A stretch of 64,000 nt of DNA, taken from contig NZ_JACCAB010000001.1 of assembly GCF_013408925.1 (NCBI RefSeq), positions 2,480,001 to 2,544,000 of the forward strand, given 5' to 3'. This document shows positions 9,813-18,654 of the stretch, in pieces (the first letter of the stretch is position 1; the number at the start of each line of letters is the position of its first letter). Both the position numbers and the translations under genes were made by a program. The notes beneath the pieces are model-generated. The model was not told where the DNA came from, searched no databases, and saw nothing but the letters and a program-made list of their open reading frames with translations. Source of the DNA: Pedococcus badiiscoriae (lineage in GTDB: Bacteria; Actinomycetota; Actinomycetes; Actinomycetales; Dermatophilaceae).

Positions 9813-10937
9813 GTGAGCACCTTCCTCGACTGGCTGGCCGAGCGGGCCGCCGACCGGGACCGTCAGGGGCTGCGCCGCGAGGTCAGGCCCTTCAAGTCCG
9901 GCGAGCTGGTCGACCTGGCGGGCAACGACTACCTGGGACTGCGCCGTCACCCGGCCGTGATCGCTGGTGCCGTCGCGGCGGCCGAGACCTACGGGGGTGG
10001 GGCTGGGGCGTCCCGGCTCGTCACCGGCACGCTCGAGCTCCACGAAGAGCTGGAACATGCCCTGGCCCGCCTGACTGGGGCGCCGTCGGCGCTCGTGCTG
10101 TCGACGGGCTACCACGCCAACCTCGCGGTGCTCACGTCCCTGGCCGACGCCGAGACGCTCATCGTGTCCGACGCCCACGCCCACGCGTCCCTCATCGACG
10201 GCGCCCGGCTCAGCCGAGCGGCCGTGGCCGTCAGCCGCCACAACGACCTCGACCACGTCCGCGAGCTGCTGGCCGGACGCACCCAGCCGCGGGCCGTCGT
10301 CGTGGTGGAGTCGGTCTACTCGGTCCTCGGCGACGCGGCCCCGCTCGGCGCCCTCGCCGACCTCTCCCAGGAGCTCGGCGCCGTCCTCGTCGTCGATGAC
10401 GCCCACGGGCTCGGTGTGGTGGGGGAGCGGGGCGAGGGCGGAGCCGCCCAGGCCGGCATCATCGCCCGGGACCACGTGGTCGTCACCGTCACCTTGTCGA
10501 AATCCCTTGCGGCACAGGGCGGAGCGGTGTTGGCCCATGCCGCGGTGCGTGACCACCTCGTCAACACCGGGCGCCCCTTCATCTACGACACGGGGCTCGC
10601 TCCGGCCGCCGCGGGCGCCGCGCTGGGCGCCCTCGACGTCCTCGCGACCGACGCCCACCTGCCCGCCGCGGTCCGTGCCAACGCGGCGCTCCTCGCCGAC
10701 GCGTGCGGCGTCGACACCCCCGCCGGTGCGGTGCTGTCGGTGACGATGCCCGGGCCCGCCGAGGCCCTCGCCGCCGTCGCGGTGGCCGAGGAACGCGGCA
10801 TACGCATCGGGTGCTTCCGGCCGCCGTCCACCCCGGACGGCAGCTCGCGGTTGCGCCTGACGGCTCACGCAGACCATGGGCCCGAGGTGCTCGACCACGC
10901 CCTCGACGTGCTGCGCGGACTGGTCACCCGTGCCTGA
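9813..10937 (+). CDS. bioF: 8-amino-7-oxononanoate synthase
   Basis: PLP enzyme that condenses pimeloyl-CoA/ACP with alanine in biotin synthesis. It is 374 residues with GTG start. Diagnostic segments are DLAGNDYLGLRRHP, GAGASRLVTGT, VVDDAHGLGVVG and the PLP-lysine region TVTLSKSLAAQGG with Lys230. The last bases overlap the bioD start. An ATA isoleucine codon, rare in this genome, occurs at about residue 330 inside a CGGCATAC octamer. Confidence 0.95.
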   Translation: MSTFLDWLAERAADRDRQGLRREVRPFKSGELVDLAGNDYLGLRRHPAVIAGAVAAAETYGGGAGASRLVTGTLELHEELEHALARLTGAPSALVLSTGYHANLAVLTSLADAETLIVSDAHAHASLIDGARLSRAAVAVSRHNDLDHVRELLAGRTQPRAVVVVESVYSVLGDAAPLGALADLSQELGAVLVVDDAHGLGVVGERGEGGAAQAGIIARDHVVVTVTLSKSLAAQGGAVLAHAAVRDHLVNTGRPFIYDTGLAPAAAGAALGALDVLATDAHLPAAVRANAALLADACGVDTPAGAVLSVTMPGPAEALAAVAVAEERGIRIGCFRPPSTPDGSSRLRLTAHADHGPEVLDHALDVLRGLVTRA

Positions 10938-11643
10938 CCCGATCTCGCTGCCCAAGGTCGTCGTCGTCACGGGCACCAGCACCGACGTCGGCAAGACCGT
11001 GGTGACGGCTGCCCTCACGGCGATGCTGCGCAGGCGCGGCGCCACCGTGGCCGTGGTGAAGCCCCTGCAGACGGGCGTGACCGAGGCCGAGGACGGCGAC
11101 CTCCAGGTGGTGCAGCGCCTGCTCGGGCAGGATCCGGGGGTCACCTTCCACGAGTTCGTCCGGCTGGAGGCGCCACTGGCCCCCGATGCGGCGGCCCGAC
11201 TGCAGGAGGTCACCCTGCCCCCTGTCGCGCAGCACGCGCGCACCATCGCCGCCCTCGCGAACGAGGTCGACGTCGTGCTGGTGGAAGGCGCAGGCGGCCT
11301 GCTGGTGCGCCTCGACAGTCGCGGGGGGACGCTGGCGGATCTGGGAACCGCGTTGCGCTACAAGGGAACCAGCACCGGGTACGTGCTCGTGGCGAGCCCC
11401 AGCCTGGGCACCCTCAACCACACCGCGCTGACCGCCGAAGCCCTGGCCGCCCGAGACCTCCCGCTGCTCGGTGTCGTGGTCGGGTCCTACCCGGAGGAGC
11501 CGGACCTCGCCGAGCGATCGAACCTCGAGGACCTGCCGCGCGTCGCCGGCGCGCCACTGCTCGGGAGCCTGCCGGCGGGCGCCGGAGGCCTGACCAGCGC
11601 CGAGTTCGTCGAGCAGGCGCCGGGGTGGCTGCTCAGGAGCTGA
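10930..11643 (+). CDS. bioD: Dethiobiotin synthetase
   Basis: ATP-dependent ureido-ring closure of diaminopelargonate to dethiobiotin. The 237-residue product has the P-loop GTSTDVGKT at residues 15-23, VVKPLQTG and VEGAGGLLVRL, all hallmarks of BioD. GTG 10930 is the first in-frame start that fits the family and overlaps the bioF stop, indicating coupling. This completes a bioBAFD set; early pimelate genes are not in the window. Three copies of a 17-bp unit starting CTGATCGCC begin at the stop codon. Confidence 0.94.
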   Translation: MPDPISLPKVVVVTGTSTDVGKTVVTAALTAMLRRRGATVAVVKPLQTGVTEAEDGDLQVVQRLLGQDPGVTFHEFVRLEAPLAPDAAARLQEVTLPPVAQHARTIAALANEVDVVLVEGAGGLLVRLDSRGGTLADLGTALRYKGTSTGYVLVASPSLGTLNHTALTAEALAARDLPLLGVVVGSYPEEPDLAERSNLEDLPRVAGAPLLGSLPAGAGGLTSAEFVEQAPGWLLRS

Positions 11644-11690
11644 TCGCCGAGCTCCGCTGATCGCCCGGTCCTCCTGATCGCCGAACCCCC
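11640..11690. repeat. Three 17-bp tandem units downstream of bioD
   Basis: CTGATCGCC recurs at 11640, 11657 and 11674, an exact 17-base period, with the last 8 bases of each unit diverged. The first unit contains the bioD stop codon. No function is evident. Confidence 0.6.
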
Positions 11691-11818
11691 TGAGCGAGCG
11701 CTTCAGGGTGCCTGCACCGCCTGCTTCCCGACCTGCCGGGAACACCCGACGGCAGTAGCATCGGAAGGCTCGTCGACAACGACGCCGGCGGGTTCAACCG
11801 TCAGCAAGGGAGCACACG

Positions 11819-13492
11819 ATGAGTCCACGAGACGGACGACGTCGCGTAGTGCGGACCGCGCTGGTCACCGCCACAGCCGTCGCGGTGACCTGGGGCCTGC
11901 CCATGGTTGCGTCGAGCGCGAATGCCACCACGTCGAGCGGGCAGGCCAACGCCACTGCCTGCGCCCACCGCGTCAACAACACCCCGCGCAAGCTCGTCGA
12001 CTGCGTCACCACGAGCGACCTCTGGGCGCACATGGTCAAGTTCCAGCAGATCGCCGACGCGCACCCCGGCGCCGACGGGCACCCGTCCCGCAACTCGGGG
12101 GAGCCCGGCTACAAGGCCTCGGCCGACTACGTCGCCAGTGTCATGAGAGCGGCGGGCTACAGCGTGACGTTGCAGCAGTACACGTTCCACTACTTCAGCT
12201 TCGTCGGGACCCCCGTCATGCGCGAGGACCAGCCGACACCGCAGTCCTTCGGCCTGGGCACCCAGTTCAACCCCGGACCCGTCGCCGGTTCGGCGACGGC
12301 GAGGCTCCAGCCGGCAGGCGGCATCGTCGTGCCTGCGACGCCCACCCCCAGCTCGGCCAGCGGCTGCCAGGCCTCGGACTTCAGCGGCTTCGTCCCGGGC
12401 AACATCGCGCTGATCCAGCGGGGCACGTGCACCTTCGCCTCGAAGGTGGCGAACGCCCAGGCCGCCGGCGCCTCGGCAGTGGTCATCTTCAACGAGGGGA
12501 ACCCCGGGCGCACCAGTCTCTTCAGTGGTTCCCTCGCCGGTACCGAGCACATCCCGGTCATGTTCACGTCCTACGCCGTGGGCACCCAGCTGCTGGCCCA
12601 GACCAGCCCGGGTCCGGGGCCGCTGCTGACCATCGACGTCAAGGCCATCGATGACCCGAACCGCGCCGACTGGAACGTCATCGCCGACTCCAGGGGCGGC
12701 GACCCGAACAACATCCTGGTCATCGACGCCCACCTCGACGCGATCTACGGAGCCGGGATGCTCGACAACGCCTCGGGCTCGGCCGCCATCCTCGACATCG
12801 CTCAGCAGCTCAAGAACACCAACACCCCGAACAAGCTGCGCTTCATCTGGTTCGGCGGTGAAGAGCTCGGCCTGCTCGGCTCTCACCACTACGTCGACAC
12901 GCTGCCGGCGTCCGAGCTGGCGAAGATCAAGTTCGACCTCGACGCCGACGTCCTGGCCACGCCGAACTATGTCGCGGGAGTCCTCGACCCGAAGGACGGT
13001 GTCCAGCTGTTCGGGCGCGGACCCGGCACCCCCATGCCGCCGAGCATCTGGGCTCCCTCGGCGATCGCCCGGGACTACGGGATCGGCTACCTCAACTCGA
13101 TCGGGAAGAACCACATCCTCTTCTCCTCCGACGGCACGGACGCCTTCAGCTTCCAGCAGGCGGGGATCCCGGCGAGCGGTGTCCTGACCGGCCAGGACTG
13201 CTGCAAGCTCGCGTCGGACGTCTCCCTCTTCGGCGGCTCCGAGGGCAACTTCGAAGGCACCGTGCCCGGGGACGACGGGGGATGCGTGGACAACCCGTTC
13301 CGGTGGTGCGACAACCTCAGCAACAACGACCCCGAGGTGTTCACCTGGATGTCCAAGACCTTCGCCACGATGGTCGCTCACATGGCCTTCGACAGGCAGG
13401 TCTTCAGCTCGACCCAGCACGGCGGTGGCCACGTCAAGAAGCAGGCGTCCCAGGCGCGAGTGGGGGCCCTGAAGGGGGCGGTCGCCGGCTGA
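11819..13492 (+). CDS. Secreted M28-family zinc aminopeptidase with PA domain
   Basis: A 557-residue exported metallopeptidase. A twin-basic N-terminus and hydrophobic segment ending near SSANA act as a signal peptide. A protease-associated (PA) domain lies roughly at residues 150-260 (FVPGNIALIQRGTCTFASK). The M28 catalytic domain follows, with VIDAHLDAIYGAGMLDNASG giving the first metal His and Asp and WFGGEELGLLGSHHY giving the Glu-Glu pair. This is the aminopeptidase Y/S type, releasing N-terminal residues outside the cell. ATG 11819 has AAGGGAG upstream. It faces glgX tail to tail with an 18-base gap and no obvious hairpin. Confidence 0.88.
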   Translation: MSPRDGRRRVVRTALVTATAVAVTWGLPMVASSANATTSSGQANATACAHRVNNTPRKLVDCVTTSDLWAHMVKFQQIADAHPGADGHPSRNSGEPGYKASADYVASVMRAAGYSVTLQQYTFHYFSFVGTPVMREDQPTPQSFGLGTQFNPGPVAGSATARLQPAGGIVVPATPTPSSASGCQASDFSGFVPGNIALIQRGTCTFASKVANAQAAGASAVVIFNEGNPGRTSLFSGSLAGTEHIPVMFTSYAVGTQLLAQTSPGPGPLLTIDVKAIDDPNRADWNVIADSRGGDPNNILVIDAHLDAIYGAGMLDNASGSAAILDIAQQLKNTNTPNKLRFIWFGGEELGLLGSHHYVDTLPASELAKIKFDLDADVLATPNYVAGVLDPKDGVQLFGRGPGTPMPPSIWAPSAIARDYGIGYLNSIGKNHILFSSDGTDAFSFQQAGIPASGVLTGQDCCKLASDVSLFGGSEGNFEGTVPGDDGGCVDNPFRWCDNLSNNDPEVFTWMSKTFATMVAHMAFDRQVFSSTQHGGGHVKKQASQARVGALKGAVAG

Positions 13493-13510
13493 CACCCTGA
13501 ACGAGCCCGG

Positions 13511-15667
13511 TCAGGTGGAGGCGGCCGCCCGGTAGACCTGGATGCAGGTCGGGCCGACCTCCACCGGGCCGGGCGGGGTCGGCGGATCGGGCGGCCCGGG
13601 CCGCTCGTCCGTCGAGTCCCACAACAGGTGGTAGGCCGCGAGGCCGGGCACCTCGGGCAGCATCACCTTCTCGGGCTCGCGACCGCCGTGGAGCACGACG
13701 AGCACCGAGGCCTGACCGATGCAGGCACCGTTGAGCAGCATCTGGAGCGTGCGGGTGGACGGGTCCTCCCACCGCCCGTTCTCCATGGGCTGCCCATCGG
13801 CGTCGAACCAGGCGAGGTCGGTCGACCCGTCCTCGTGCACCTCGCGGCCGGTGAAGAAGGTGGGCTGGCGCAGCACGGGGTGGTCGGTCCGCAGCCGTGT
13901 CAGGAACCGGGTCGTGGCGAGCAGGTCCTGCTGCCAGCCGGCCAGACCCCAGTGAAACCACGACGTCTCGTTGTCTTGGCAGTAGGGGTTGTTGTTGCCG
14001 CCCTGGCTGCGACCGAACTCGTCCCCCGCGTTGAGCATGGGCACGCCGGTCGCGAGGAGGGTGGTCGCCAGCAGGTTGCGCGTCGAACGACGCCGGGCCT
14101 GCTCGATCTCCGGCTCTGCCGGCCCGGTCTCCGGTCCCTCGACGCCGTGGTTCCAGGACCGGTTGTTGTCGCTGCCGTCGCGGTTGCCCTCGCCGTTGGG
14201 GCCGTTGTGCTTGGCGTTGTAGCGGGTCAGGTCGGTGGTCGTGAACCCGTCGTGCGCCGCGACGAAGTTCACCGACGCGACGGGCCCCCGGTCGCGGGAG
14301 CCGAACAGGTCCTGCGACCCGGCCATCCGCGTGGCGAGCTCGCGCACGCCGTGACCCTGGTGGTGCCCGGCCGCCTGGGCCTTGAGGTCGTCGAGCCAGA
14401 ACGTCCGCACCGAGTCGCGGAAACGGTCGTTCCACTCGGCGAAGGGTGGCGGGAACTGGCCCGTCCGCCAGCCGTGGATGCCCACGTCCCACGGCTCGGC
14501 GATGAGCTTGACGCGGGACAGCACCGGGTCGGTGCGCAGCGCGACGAGGAAGGGGTGGTTGGGGTCGTAGTCGTCGTTCTGGCCGCGCCCGAGGGCCACC
14601 GCGAGGTCGAACCGGAAACCGTCGACGTGGCACTCGTTCACCCAGTACCTCAGGGAGTCGAGCACCATGCGGCAGACCATCGCGTGCCGGAGGTCGAGGG
14701 TGTTGCCGCAGCCCGTGACGTCGATGTCCTGGCCGCGTTCGTCCAGGCGGTAGTAGGCGCGGTTGTCCAACCCACGCCAGGACAACGAGGCCCCGTCGCG
14801 TCCGGCCTGCTCTGCGGTGTGGTTGTACACGACATCGAGGACGACCTCGATCCCCTCGGAGTGCAGCAGCCGCACCATGCCCTTGAACTCGTCCAGGGCG
14901 CCCTGCGGGTCGGAGGCCGAGGCGTACCGAGCATGCGGGGCGAAGAAGCCCAGGGTGTTGTAGCCCCAGTGGTTCGTCAGCCCGCGCTGGACCACCTCGG
15001 GCTCGGAGGTGAACGCCTGCACCGGCAGCAGCTCCACCGCCGTCGCACCCAGCGCCTTGAGGTGGGCGATGACGGAGGGGTGGCACATCCCGGCATACGT
15101 GCCCCGCAGGTGCGCGGGCACCTCGGGGTGCCGCATGGTGAGGTTTCGCACGTGGGCCTCGTAGACCACCGTCTCGGACAGCGGCGTGTGTGGCGGCGCG
15201 TCGTCGCCCCAGTCGAAGCGCTCGTCCACGACCACGCACCGCGGCACGGCGCCGGCGCTGTCCAGCGTGCTGAGGACCGCGTCGTCGCCCTTGAGCCGGT
15301 GACCCACCCGGTGGGCGAAGACCTCGGGGGTCCAGGACACGTCGCCCTCGATGGCGCGGGCGTACGGATCCAGGAGCACCTTGGCGGGGTTGTAGCGCAG
15401 CCCCTCGGCCGGACGCCACGGTCCGTCGGCACGCAGGCCGTAACGCTGACCCGCGCCGACGCCGGGCAGGAAGCCGAACCAGATGCCGTGGGTGCGCTCG
15501 GTGAGCGGCACGCGACGCTCCGAGTGGCCGTCCTGGTCGCCCCCGTCGAAGAGGCAGACCTCGACCGAGTCGGCGTGCCCCGCATAGACCGCGAACTCGG
15601 CCCCGCCCTCGACGAGGGTCATCCCCAGGGTGGGAGGAAGGTCACGCGTGCGTGGGGCGGGCGACAT
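13511..15667 (-). CDS. glgX: Glycogen debranching enzyme (GH13 isoamylase type)
   Basis: Hydrolyses alpha-1,6 branches of phosphorylase-limit glycogen. The 718-residue protein has an N-terminal CBM48 domain, then the GH13 barrel with LDVVYNHTAEQ, VDGFRFDLAVALG (nucleophile Asp), LIAEPWDVG (acid Glu) and NFVAAHDGFTTTDL. GNNNPYCQDNETSW is typical of TreX/GlgX. ATG 15667 has GAGGG upstream. Together with glgP it would supply glucose-1-phosphate and short malto-oligosaccharides. A 35-base gap separates it from the divergent YbjN-like gene, so the two promoters must overlap. Confidence 0.95.
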   Translation of the reverse strand: MSPAPRTRDLPPTLGMTLVEGGAEFAVYAGHADSVEVCLFDGGDQDGHSERRVPLTERTHGIWFGFLPGVGAGQRYGLRADGPWRPAEGLRYNPAKVLLDPYARAIEGDVSWTPEVFAHRVGHRLKGDDAVLSTLDSAGAVPRCVVVDERFDWGDDAPPHTPLSETVVYEAHVRNLTMRHPEVPAHLRGTYAGMCHPSVIAHLKALGATAVELLPVQAFTSEPEVVQRGLTNHWGYNTLGFFAPHARYASASDPQGALDEFKGMVRLLHSEGIEVVLDVVYNHTAEQAGRDGASLSWRGLDNRAYYRLDERGQDIDVTGCGNTLDLRHAMVCRMVLDSLRYWVNECHVDGFRFDLAVALGRGQNDDYDPNHPFLVALRTDPVLSRVKLIAEPWDVGIHGWRTGQFPPPFAEWNDRFRDSVRTFWLDDLKAQAAGHHQGHGVRELATRMAGSQDLFGSRDRGPVASVNFVAAHDGFTTTDLTRYNAKHNGPNGEGNRDGSDNNRSWNHGVEGPETGPAEPEIEQARRRSTRNLLATTLLATGVPMLNAGDEFGRSQGGNNNPYCQDNETSWFHWGLAGWQQDLLATTRFLTRLRTDHPVLRQPTFFTGREVHEDGSTDLAWFDADGQPMENGRWEDPSTRTLQMLLNGACIGQASVLVVLHGGREPEKVMLPEVPGLAAYHLLWDSTDERPGPPDPPTPPGPVEVGPTCIQVYRAAAST

Positions 15668-15702
15668 GGCCCTCAGCCTAGGCAGTGGTTACGGTTGGGC
15701 AC

Positions 15703-16191
15703 ATGACGGATCCGACTTCGCTGCCCAACTTCCCGCCCCCCGCGAACGAGCACCCGTTGCGCGGACGGGTCCTGGACGCCCTGATCGACCAGTCACTGGC
15801 TCCCAACGTGGACAACGACGGCGACGTGGCCTTCACCGTGCAGGACCAGCAGCTGTTCGTGCGCTGCACCGAGGGCGACTTCCAGATCATGCGCGTCTTC
15901 GGCCAGTGGGCCATCAGCGACACGGTCCCCAGCGACCCGTTGACGCGCCTGGCCACCTGCAACGAGATCACCCTGCAGATGAACGTCGTCAAGGCCGGCC
16001 TCGCGAACGACACCCTGGTCGTCACCAGCGAGCACATCGTCGACCAGAACAGCAACGTGCCCGCCCTCGTCAACGTCTCGATCCAGCTGGTCCTGGCGGG
16101 CGTGCAGATGTGGCACGAGCGGATCATGGGTGGCGGCGAGGACTCCGGCCCGGGCGCGGGCCAGCCGGCCCCCGAGGGGGACCCGGCATGA
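15703..16191 (+). CDS. YbjN-domain protein (type III secretion chaperone-like fold)
   Basis: A 162-residue cytosolic protein: MTDPTSLPNFPPP then a YbjN-like domain with FTVQDQQLFVRCTEGDFQIM and NEITLQMNVVKAGLANDTL. The family adopts a chaperone-like fold and is common in actinobacteria, but its role is not established. ATG 15703 is preferred over GTG 15685. It overlaps the next gene by ATGA, so it is probably co-translated with the enoyl-CoA hydratase. A Gly/Pro/Asp-rich tail ends the protein. Confidence 0.72.
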   Translation: MTDPTSLPNFPPPANEHPLRGRVLDALIDQSLAPNVDNDGDVAFTVQDQQLFVRCTEGDFQIMRVFGQWAISDTVPSDPLTRLATCNEITLQMNVVKAGLANDTLVVTSEHIVDQNSNVPALVNVSIQLVLAGVQMWHERIMGGGEDSGPGAGQPAPEGDPA

Positions 16192-16979
16192 GCGAGGCTC
16201 CCACCGGCGTCGTCTCCCTCGAGGTCGAGGGCGGCATCGCGACGATCCGGATCAACCGCCCGCCGATGAACGCGCTCAACGCCGAGGTGCAGACCGCGCT
16301 CGCCGCTGCCGCGACCGAGGCAGGCCAGCGCCGCGACGTCAGCGGGGTCATCCTCTACGGCGGAGAGAAGGTGTTCGCGGCTGGCGCGGACATCAAGGAG
16401 ATGGAGCGGATGTCCTACACGGACATGGCCGACCACGCCGGCGCCCTCCAGGACTTCACCCGCACCCTCGCCCGGATCCCCAAGCCCACCGTCGCCGCGA
16501 TCACCGGGTACGCCCTCGGCGGCGGGTGCGAAGTGGCCCTCGCATGCGACTTCCGGGTCGCGGCCAGGAACGCCAAGCTCGGCCAGCCCGAGATCCTGCT
16601 CGGGGTGATTCCCGGCGCCGGGGGCACCCAGCGGCTGGCTCGCCTCGTCGGTCCGGCCAAGGCCAAGGACATCGTCTTCACCGGACGGTTCGTGTCCGCC
16701 GACGAGGCCCTCGCGATCGGGCTCGTCGACGAGGTCGTCGAGGCCGAGGACGTGTATGCCGCCGCGAAGGCGCGACTCGCGCCGTACGTCGGCGGACCCG
16801 CGTACGCGATCCGCGCTGCCAAGCAGGCGATCGACCGGGGACTGGAGACCGACCTCGAGACCGGTCTGGAGATCGAGCGGATGCTCTTCAGCTCCCTGTT
16901 CGCCACCAGGGACCGTGAGATCGGGATGAAGTCGTTCGTCGAGAACGGCCCCGGCAAGGCGAAGTTCGAGGGCGCCTGA
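16188..16979 (+). CDS. Enoyl-CoA hydratase/isomerase family protein
   Basis: Crotonase-fold enzyme of 263 residues acting on acyl-CoA thioesters. Oxyanion-hole segments are GGEKVFAAGADIKEM and GYALGGGCEVALACD. The two catalytic glutamates of true hydratases appear in the expected places in CEVALACDFRV and QPEILLGVIPGAGGTQRL. ATGA overlap with the gene in front and a 3-base gap to the methyltransferase suggest one operon. Beta-oxidation is likely, but no other beta-oxidation gene is nearby apart from etfAB at 21-22.8 kb. Confidence 0.9.
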   Translation: MSEAPTGVVSLEVEGGIATIRINRPPMNALNAEVQTALAAAATEAGQRRDVSGVILYGGEKVFAAGADIKEMERMSYTDMADHAGALQDFTRTLARIPKPTVAAITGYALGGGCEVALACDFRVAARNAKLGQPEILLGVIPGAGGTQRLARLVGPAKAKDIVFTGRFVSADEALAIGLVDEVVEAEDVYAAAKARLAPYVGGPAYAIRAAKQAIDRGLETDLETGLEIERMLFSSLFATRDREIGMKSFVENGPGKAKFEGA

Positions 16980-16982
16980 GCG

Positions 16983-17930
16983 ATGGCACCCACCCCCGAG
17001 GCGGCCACGGCTGAGCAGGTGGCCGCGGCCTTCGCCGACAACAAGCTGGCCCAGGTGCTGTACCACGACTGGGAAGCCCAGACCTACGACCAGAAGTGGT
17101 CGATCTCGTTCGACCGTCGCTGCATCGAGTATGCGCGGGGCCGGTTCGAGGCCATCACGGGCACGCCCGACCCGCTGCCCTACGCCACGGCTCTCGAGCT
17201 CGGGGCGGGCACGGGGTTCTTCTCGCTGAACCTCAAGCAGGCGGCCATCCTCGACGCGGTGCACGTCACCGACCTGTCGCCGGGCATGGTCGAGGCCGCG
17301 AAGGCCAACGCCGAGATGCTGGGGTTCTCCGTCGAGGGCAGGGTCGCCGACGCCGAGCGGATCCCCTACGACGACAACACCTTCGACATCGTCGTGGGTC
17401 ATGCCGTCATCCACCACATCCCCGATGTCGAGGGGGCGCTGCGCGAGATCCTCCGGGTCCTCAAGCCCGGTGGGCGGTTCGTCATCGCCGGCGAGCCCAC
17501 GACCATCGGTGACCGCTACGCCCGCCGGCTCGGCAGCCTCACGTGGAAGGCGACCAAGGCCGTCACCCAGCTGCCCCCGCTCCGCGAGAAGTGGGCCAAG
17601 GACAAGGAGGCCCTCGACGAGTCGTCCCGTGCGGCGGCGCTCGAGGCCGTCGTCGACCTGCACACGTTCGACCCGGACGACCTCGCGCGGATGGCCGTGC
17701 GAGCCGGCGCCATCGACGTCCGCACGCAGACCGAGGAGCTCACCGCGGCCTTCGCGGGATGGCCCATCCGGACGTTCGAGGCAGCCGTGAAGCCCGGTGC
17801 GCTGGGATGGGGCTGGGCCATGTTCGCCTACGGCTCCTGGCAGCGACTGTCCACCGTCGACCGGTTGCTCGCCAAGGTCGTGCCCGCACGCTTCTTCTAC
17901 AACGTCGGCATCACCGGCGTGAAGCCCTGA
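16983..17930 (+). CDS. SAM-dependent methyltransferase
   Basis: A 315-residue class I methyltransferase. Motif I is ALELGAGTGFF (about residue 70), followed by VTDLSPGMVEAAKANAE, the acidic motif II. DNTFDIVVGHAVIHHIPD and LRVLKPGGRFVIAGEP complete a methyltransf_11-type domain. The N-terminal YHDWEAQTYDQKWSISFD and a long C-terminal extension resemble a methyltransferase found near the mycobacterial methylglucose-lipopolysaccharide genes; that parallel is from memory. It sits directly before an acyltransferase and a convergent GH57 gene. The substrate is unknown. Confidence 0.83.
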   Translation: MAPTPEAATAEQVAAAFADNKLAQVLYHDWEAQTYDQKWSISFDRRCIEYARGRFEAITGTPDPLPYATALELGAGTGFFSLNLKQAAILDAVHVTDLSPGMVEAAKANAEMLGFSVEGRVADAERIPYDDNTFDIVVGHAVIHHIPDVEGALREILRVLKPGGRFVIAGEPTTIGDRYARRLGSLTWKATKAVTQLPPLREKWAKDKEALDESSRAAALEAVVDLHTFDPDDLARMAVRAGAIDVRTQTEELTAAFAGWPIRTFEAAVKPGALGWGWAMFAYGSWQRLSTVDRLLAKVVPARFFYNVGITGVKP

Positions 17931-17961
17931 CCTCGAGCACCCGACGACCCGGAATGAGCCC

Positions 17962-18627
17962 GTGACCTCGGCAGCCAACGCGGACATGTCGCCGGCCGAC
18001 CACGGCGAGCGGGCCGAGCACGGCCCCTTCGGGCTGCCGCGGCCCCTCGCGTGGGCCCGGTGGGTGGGCTGGGCGATGGCCAACCGCGCGTTCACCCGAC
18101 ACCACCTGCTGAGCTACCTGCGGATGGCCCGGGCCAGCGCCCGTTGCCCCTCACTGCGGTTCGAGGGTCCGTGCTTCATCGGTCCGGACGTGCGGTTCGA
18201 GGTGCGCGAGGGCTACGGCCGGCTGGTCGTCGGCGCCTACACCCACGTCGGGGCGCACGCGCGGCTGCGGGCCCACGAGGGCACCCTGCGCATCGGACCC
18301 AAGTCGGTCATCGGCATCCGCAACACCATCAACTGCTGGATCGACATCTCCATCGGCCAGGCGTGCCTGTTCGGGGACGACGTCTACGTCTGCGACTTCG
18401 ACCACGTCACGACGTCGCTCGACCTGCCCATCAAGGACCAGGGGATCGTGAAGTCGCCGGTGCGGATCGGCGACGACGTCTGGCTCGGCACCAAGGTCGT
18501 CGTCACGCGCGGGGTCGACATCGGCGACCACTGCGTGGTCGCGGCGTCCGCCGTCCCGCGCGGTGAGTACCCGCCGCGGTCGGTCGTCGCCGGCATACCG
18601 GGCAAGGTCGTCCGGACCCGCACGTAG
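17962..18627 (+). CDS. Hexapeptide-repeat acyltransferase
   Basis: A 221-residue left-handed beta-helix acetyl/acyltransferase. Repeating hexapeptides run from about residue 70 (FIGPDVRFEV, LVVGAYTHVG, LRIGPKSVIG), with the WcaF/Maa-type C-terminus VRIGDDVWLGTKVVVTRGVDIG and the conserved VVAGIPGKVVR close. GTG 17962 is the longest reasonable start; ATG 17986 is an alternative. It is close behind the methyltransferase, which favours O-acylation of the same glycan, but this is inference. An ATA codon in a CGGCATAC octamer falls in the final AGIPGK. Confidence 0.82.
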   Translation: MTSAANADMSPADHGERAEHGPFGLPRPLAWARWVGWAMANRAFTRHHLLSYLRMARASARCPSLRFEGPCFIGPDVRFEVREGYGRLVVGAYTHVGAHARLRAHEGTLRIGPKSVIGIRNTINCWIDISIGQACLFGDDVYVCDFDHVTTSLDLPIKDQGIVKSPVRIGDDVWLGTKVVVTRGVDIGDHCVVAASAVPRGEYPPRSVVAGIPGKVVRTRT

Positions 18628-18654
18628 GGCCCCGAGGTAGGAGGCCTGCGGCGC